From: an uncultured Bacilli bacterium | Lineage (GTDB): Bacteria; Bacillota_I; Bacilli_A; RFN20; CAG-631 | Direction: 5' to 3' | NCBI GenBank assembly: GCA_934202505.1 | Contig: CAKPXW010000048.1 | Span: 1 to 11,643, forward strand | Length of the DNA stretch: 11,643 bases | Part shown: positions 10,001 to 11,643 of the stretch, piece after piece | Position numbering within the stretch: the first letter of the stretch is position 1 | Layout of the letters: each line of letters opens with the position of its first letter | Translations under genes and position numbers: made by a program | The notes under the pieces: model-generated | Seen by the model: the letters and a program-made list of their open reading frames with translations, nothing else | Databases searched by the model: none | Told to the model about the DNA's origin: nothing

Positions 10001-11586
10001 TTATTTGATCCAACATAGTTAGCATTTAAACCAAAGCCTGAAATCACTGTGTAAGGAACATCTACTGTTCCATCAGCATTATAAGATAGTTTTCCTGCTT
10101 CAACTTGTTTGTCAATAGTTTCAAACATATGATCGATAAATTTATATTCAGATTGTTTAGAATCTGTAGCATCTGTAAAGAATATAGATTTAGATGAATC
10201 TCCATTTACTAAAGCATAAGGGTCTAATTCACCATTTATAGAAGCAACTGTTAAAGAAGCAGAATAAGAACCTGGTGAAGAAATTGTCCCTGATTCGGGA
10301 TTTTTTGTTGAGTTTGTACCTAGTGTAGAAGAATATCCAGAAGAATATTCATTACCTGCAGCACATAAAACAGAAATTCCTTGGCTTTCAAGTTTACTAT
10401 ATATTTTATTTGTTCTTTCTTGTAAAGAATTAGTTTCATTTGCTGGAATAACTTCTAATGAGTATCCACCAATTGCGCCAAGAGACATATTAATAGCATC
10501 AACGCCAAGTAACGCTGCATCTTCAAGAGCATTAATAATATCGGCTGAATCACCGCCACCATCATCATCATTGAATACTTTCATCCAAGCGAATTGTGTT
10601 TGTGGAGCAATACCTTTTATTTGATCAGACTCTCCTCCAATAATACCAGATACGTGTGTTCCATGATCTGATTCAATTGGTACTACATCAATTTTTCTAT
10701 TTGCGTAGTCATAAGCAAAAGGAATTTTTGAAGAAATATAAACATCATCTGCTGTTAAATTTCCATTTTCAAAAGAATAGGCAAAAGTATCTTTTAAAAC
10801 TTTGTCTATGTCCTTTTTTGTCATTGCTGGTTCAGCAACTTCCATTTGGAATACTTCATGTGTATAGTCAAAACCAGAGTCAAGTACAGCAACTATTGTA
10901 CCAGATCCATCATAGTCAGTATCATTATTATAAATACCTGTTGTTGGGTCAATATCTGTATAGTTAAATGTTACATTGGAATCAGTACTTGAGTTTCTTG
11001 TAGAAGTGTCAGTTGTTGTAACTTTTGTATCTGCCACTTGATAGATTGTTGAAACATATGCATTTTTTACACCGTCAAGTTGTCTAATTTGATCAATCTT
11101 TCCATAAGTTGTTGTTGCATACAATCCATTTAATAAAACTGTATAATTTCCATCAACTGTTTCAACAAGTTTTTCTTGTAATAAAGTTTTTGCTAAAGCA
11201 GCTTGTTCTTTAACCATTTCATTTTGTTTAGTAATTCCTTCTTTTGAATCAACAAAATTAGGTAATGAGTCAAATTTACTTCCTTGGTAAGAATCAACCA
11301 ATGCTTTATCATCAATTTCAATAATTACAGAAATCTTTTGACTTTTAAGTTTTGCTTCATCACTTGCATTACTTACAAGAACAGATTCATTAAAGTTATT
11401 ATCAAAATCTCGAGCAATGTTTTTTAACAATGTATCAAAATCAATTTTGTTAACATTGTTTTTAGTCTTTGTATTAAAAGATATAAGTCCAGAAATAGGT
11501 GCTATGCAACTTCCAAGCATCATGATTCCAAAAAATGATGCAGCAACTATTTTTAAGATACTAGTTTTTCTTTTACCTTTTTTCAT
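3934..11586 (-). CDS. Giant surface subtilase (S8) with BspA-like LRR array and C-terminal membrane tail
   Basis: This 2,550-residue exported serine protease resembles lactocepin and streptococcal C5a peptidase in its first 1,100 residues. The order is: a signal segment (10-36) with possible lipobox LGSC at Cys27; an I9-like propeptide (about 85-185); the S8 domain with Asp236 (VLDSGFD), His308 (DHGTHVSG), INMSLG, oxyanion Asn412 (AAGNE) and Ser656 (SGTSMATP); and a PA insert (about 520-605) before the Ser. Next come an Fn3-like domain (about 739-884) ending in IPFLAFYGDW, a further beta region, Big2-like domains (about 1176-1253 and 1301-1378), about 33 LRR_5/TpLRR units (1403-2258), and a helical FIVAR-like module (about 2350-2416). 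The protein ends with a beta domain (2429-2505) and a polar linker, then KKGCKGAI, a hydrophobic segment and basic RKRK. There is no LPXTG. The triad is complete, so the enzyme should be active. The start at 11586 is preferred over the ATG at 11616 because AAAGGAAG lies 7 bases before it. It is first in the operon. Confidence 0.93.
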   Translation of the reverse strand: MKKGKRKTSILKIVAASFFGIMMLGSCIAPISGLISFNTKTKNNVNKIDFDTLLKNIARDFDNNFNESVLVSNASDEAKLKSQKISVIIEIDDKALVDSYQGSKFDSLPNFVDSKEGITKQNEMVKEQAALAKTLLQEKLVETVDGNYTVLLNGLYATTTYGKIDQIRQLDGVKNAYVSTIYQVADTKVTTTDTSTRNSSTDSNVTFNYTDIDPTTGIYNNDTDYDGSGTIVAVLDSGFDYTHEVFQMEVAEPAMTKKDIDKVLKDTFAYSFENGNLTADDVYISSKIPFAYDYANRKIDVVPIESDHGTHVSGIIGGESDQIKGIAPQTQFAWMKVFNDDDGGGDSADIINALEDAALLGVDAINMSLGAIGGYSLEVIPANETNSLQERTNKIYSKLESQGISVLCAAGNEYSSGYSSTLGTNSTKNPESGTISSPGSYSASLTVASINGELDPYALVNGDSSKSIFFTDATDSKQSEYKFIDHMFETIDKQVEAGKLSYNADGTVDVPYTVISGFGLNANYVGSNKDVTGKIAIVKRGGNVSFEDKLLAAYSHGAIGILIYNNVSGVIRMTCGDELFIPVASISVDAGNSIVNSGKTGTLRFNKSYNAGPFMSDFSSWGPLADLTLKPEITAHGGNIYSSVLGNKYDKMSGTSMATPNTCGIVIVIREYVKKNWPTLSPSEVTSMVNQLLMSTAVICKNEVGNPYSPRKQGAGLATLMNAIETNAYLYVDGLTKTKLELGDDKEKTGKYVAAFNISNISNQEMIYDVSNFTMTETVSSDEKSVAETAHMFNPTMQIKVGNNLSLNGTKVTVPANTTSTIEVTLQLSDEEKAYIDKNFVNGMYVEGYITLENLTTVSDKKNIELSIPFLAFYGDWLKAPMFDKTYYDVEKDRADDSISDKDKTVADLYATTPYGKYGEYYILPLGGYVYEMDAGYEKIAGTEDKAAISIDSDSAIYQLYSVYAGMLRGAKELKTTITNVATGEVIYSLTTYNNKKSTYYGSSGGILPYNEQYNLSMLDKDGYAFANNTQFEIKMVASLDYKDGDKVSNNEIKFRFYVDYEAPTVEKVDYVREWNKTDKDYRYYINLTVSDNRYVQSVRPCAIKDKKLIPLTDNPIPVYQTSANTSTLVKFELTDYFDDLKNSDYPDTVFFMVDDYAMNSNIYYVSLNGSDNAKLAFNSKQIEVNKNSRIDLNDYVNVENAMLNNFNWTSSNNDIAVVGNGKVYGVSKGIATITGKSAMYGTSVQVKVKVIDNNTTNKISLEKVFYSGYTTVKSFNDDYEHSSLASQDTFDYMPKSNSFEIYPSEQFRLSVELEPWYVDKSKLEIKYVSSNSEFVSVDETGLVTALKETKTPINIKAVVYENGMETVFTPSTSVTVKNPFITSGVMLMYYKGFGGDIVVPDDLGIKYIGPYAFAHYTYDGLDKDGYAIQKVVGDDTITSITLPAGVKYIQKYAFSGLTALKSVTLPEDTTDIYVGAFEGCINLETINLNNVVKVENYAFRNCEKLSNVNKEGQTTGKDLSNIVTIGEGAFANTALTKIDLEKVRVVFKNAFANTKLLNDVTIHEETPLNVSMFENSAIENIVINKEVIYDKTFINSSLKEVTFTKENITIGKNAFAGCKQLQTLNFPNAKNVTISAQAFANTGITTLVLPNGDVYINDEAFKGSSIEKLVLSANTKLHMQGTPFIDCEYFNSLEINGTNTLYTVEDNVLYSNTKDTIVLVPTNVKVNSFASTITKIGHGAFAGNNVIESLTLPSTITDVEDFAFAYSNIKTIDFVNCANTNFGTYVFYYAKDLNVISNVNVLNTINDYMFTNTSINDVKLGTNVTVSYGAFANISTLNNLTIGDSATIGAYAFYKSFTSFGTATLGSGTIGEYAFAETKLNSINTTNIIEVGKGAFMSSAITSISFEKVENIGESAFAKCSQLKEVTLSNTMSDTLSRGMFKECNELTTVNNMESISTIESYAFFNCYKLSTIDLSNVHHIGKYAFAYVTELEDAPTSSLVTIDLSSIATIDDYAFLGNTGLNNVLNLEKSTLETINEGAFSQCSKLTNINLINVKVIKDLAFYLDSSLKTVDLTNVTYVGNKAFANCGINKLDLQNCLEVGEFAFYANPIRDLSIPSLKVVRTYAFNSTYVANINLPESLETIEFGAFSSSNYLTQFSHEGYLDYNNSKYLIEDGVLYIYLPNGSLQLQAYPLANARKTYTVKEGTTRIDAYAFYSSTSALALTEITLPRSLTNIGEFAFYGADKLKKVNFLAFDAPTLEGSYNASLINYLNQLTQNSLTNDLNKLYHIAEGNVYNMYYYLYPYYYANFVDYVGFTSKLTMVYPQNGQGYDTWVYTNYFSEKIIGDAVADDATNKAIEAIDALTDITKADNSNKQQIIDAYDSYSTITDEGQIALFDSEKVAHLLDLYNQVLEIDTPTLTEDEVKPIVGTYKVTTTDGEYTLTINKDGSGEFIFSDKGGTFDRVRHNGDNYSVNFNNTNFIFSVNEDGNIQFKYYISNLTLEKQKDNNTTDDNKPTKKGCKGAIATSGSIVCLLSAAYIVIRKRKENI
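4815..7380 (-). repeat. BspA/TpLRR (LRR_5) array, about 33 units, inside the giant gene
   Basis: This stretch encodes residues about 1403-2258, where a motif of the form IGxxAFxxC/N/T recurs about 33 times by eye, separated by LxxLxLP- or IDL-type strands (examples IGKNAFAGC, IGEGAFANT, VGNKAFANC, IGEFAFYGA). Two typical BspA connectors interrupt the array: EDNVLYS in the middle and EDGVLYIY near the end. A post-array segment VYPQNGQGYDTWVYTNYF resembles the usual BspA cap. Units are diverged at DNA level, so this is an old protein repeat and not a recent tandem duplication. In BspA-type proteins such arrays bind host matrix proteins or other ligands; that role here is inferred. Confidence 0.92.
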
Positions 11587-11593
11587 ATAGACA

Positions 11594-11601
11594 CTTCCTT
11601 T
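11594..11601 (-). promoter_or_regulatory. Shine-Dalgarno site that fixes the giant protease start
   Basis: AAAGGAAG on the minus strand lies 7 bases before the ATG at 11586. The alternative ATG at 11616 would add ten residues (MFDIWKGSVY) that carry no signal-peptide character and would overlap this site. It also has no purine-rich site in front of it. Confidence 0.85.
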
Positions 11602-11616
11602 CCATATATCAAACAT

Positions 11617-11637
11617 TTCTTATACTATGTATAAGAA
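11617..11637 (-). promoter_or_regulatory. perfect inverted repeat over a candidate -10: possible operator/promoter of the protease operon
   Basis: TTCTTATAC (11617-11625) and GTATAAGAA (11629-11637) are exact reverse complements separated by 3 bases. On the minus strand a -10-like TATAAG (11624-11619) falls inside one arm, giving a leader of roughly 25 bases before the start at 11586. A TATACA (11633-11628) is a second option. The matching -35 would lie at or beyond the window edge, so the promoter cannot be confirmed. A 21-base dyad in this position fits binding by a dimeric repressor. A short hairpin in the leader is less likely because the dyad would lie upstream of the transcript start. 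Confidence 0.5.
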
Positions 11638-11643
11638 TAAAGT

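Noticed and set aside
10656..10967. A 103-codon open frame on the plus strand.
   Set aside because: It lies wholly inside the protease catalytic region in antisense. Its product is an unlikely His/Gln/Leu-rich chain, it has no ribosome site, and the minus-strand frame here encodes the conserved Asp and His motifs.
3934..11586. A fusion or frameshift artefact joining a protease gene to an LRR gene.
   Set aside because: The frame is continuous through the Fn3-like and Big2-like linkers, with no internal ribosome site or signal peptide before the LRR array seen by eye, and base composition looks uniform across the join.
11587..11616. Ten-residue extension of the giant protease from the ATG at 11616.
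   Set aside because: It would include the ribosome site of the better start and puts acidic and aromatic residues ahead of a normal basic signal-peptide start (MKKGKRK).
1..11643. Use of TGA as a Trp codon (Mycoplasma-like code).
   Set aside because: Trp residues in all four proteins are encoded by TGG and conserved motifs stay in frame under the standard code, so there is no sign of code 4.

Overview
The window is AT-rich (about 30% G+C by eye) and almost entirely coding. Every Trp codon inspected is TGG, and the stops are TAA or TAG. A 2,550-codon frame runs without an in-frame TGA, so this is not a genome that reads TGA as Trp (Mycoplasma/Spiroplasma). Purine-rich Shine-Dalgarno sites, lipobox lipoproteins, BspA-type leucine-rich repeats and a lactocepin/C5a-peptidase-like subtilase together suggest a host-associated low-G+C Firmicutes-type bacterium, such as an Erysipelotrichia, RF39 or Acholeplasma-like lineage. 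This placement is inference and no closer assignment is supported.

Layout. A PHP-domain metal-dependent hydrolase gene lies on the plus strand (104-1069). It faces three genes read on the minus strand, and a bidirectional hairpin terminator (1072-1131) separates the two units. The minus-strand unit is read from 11586 down to 1135. It comprises a giant 2,550-residue surface subtilase carrying about 33 BspA-like LRR units (3934-11586), a 475-residue lipoprotein of unknown function (2497-3924), and a 453-residue M6-like zinc metalloprotease lipoprotein (1135-2496).

The three minus-strand genes are very tightly packed. The first stop codon overlaps the next gene's ribosome binding site. The second stop abuts the next ATG with no gap, and that gene's ribosome binding site lies inside the preceding coding sequence. 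They almost certainly form one translationally coupled operon. All three products carry export signals, so the operon supplies two surface proteases of different catalytic classes plus an accessory lipoprotein. A likely shared role is degrading or binding external, possibly host, protein at the cell surface, with the LRR array as an adhesive or ligand-binding arm; this is inference.

The points most worth following up are the subtilase/LRR fusion with a Cys-containing, non-LPXTG C-terminal tail; a clear internal duplication in the unknown lipoprotein, with matching positions offset by 222 residues; and a perfect 9-bp-arm inverted repeat just upstream of the operon, placed where an operator over the -10 region would be. 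No RNA genes, CRISPR arrays, insertion sequences or phage genes were seen, and no stretch over 300 bases lacks a gene.
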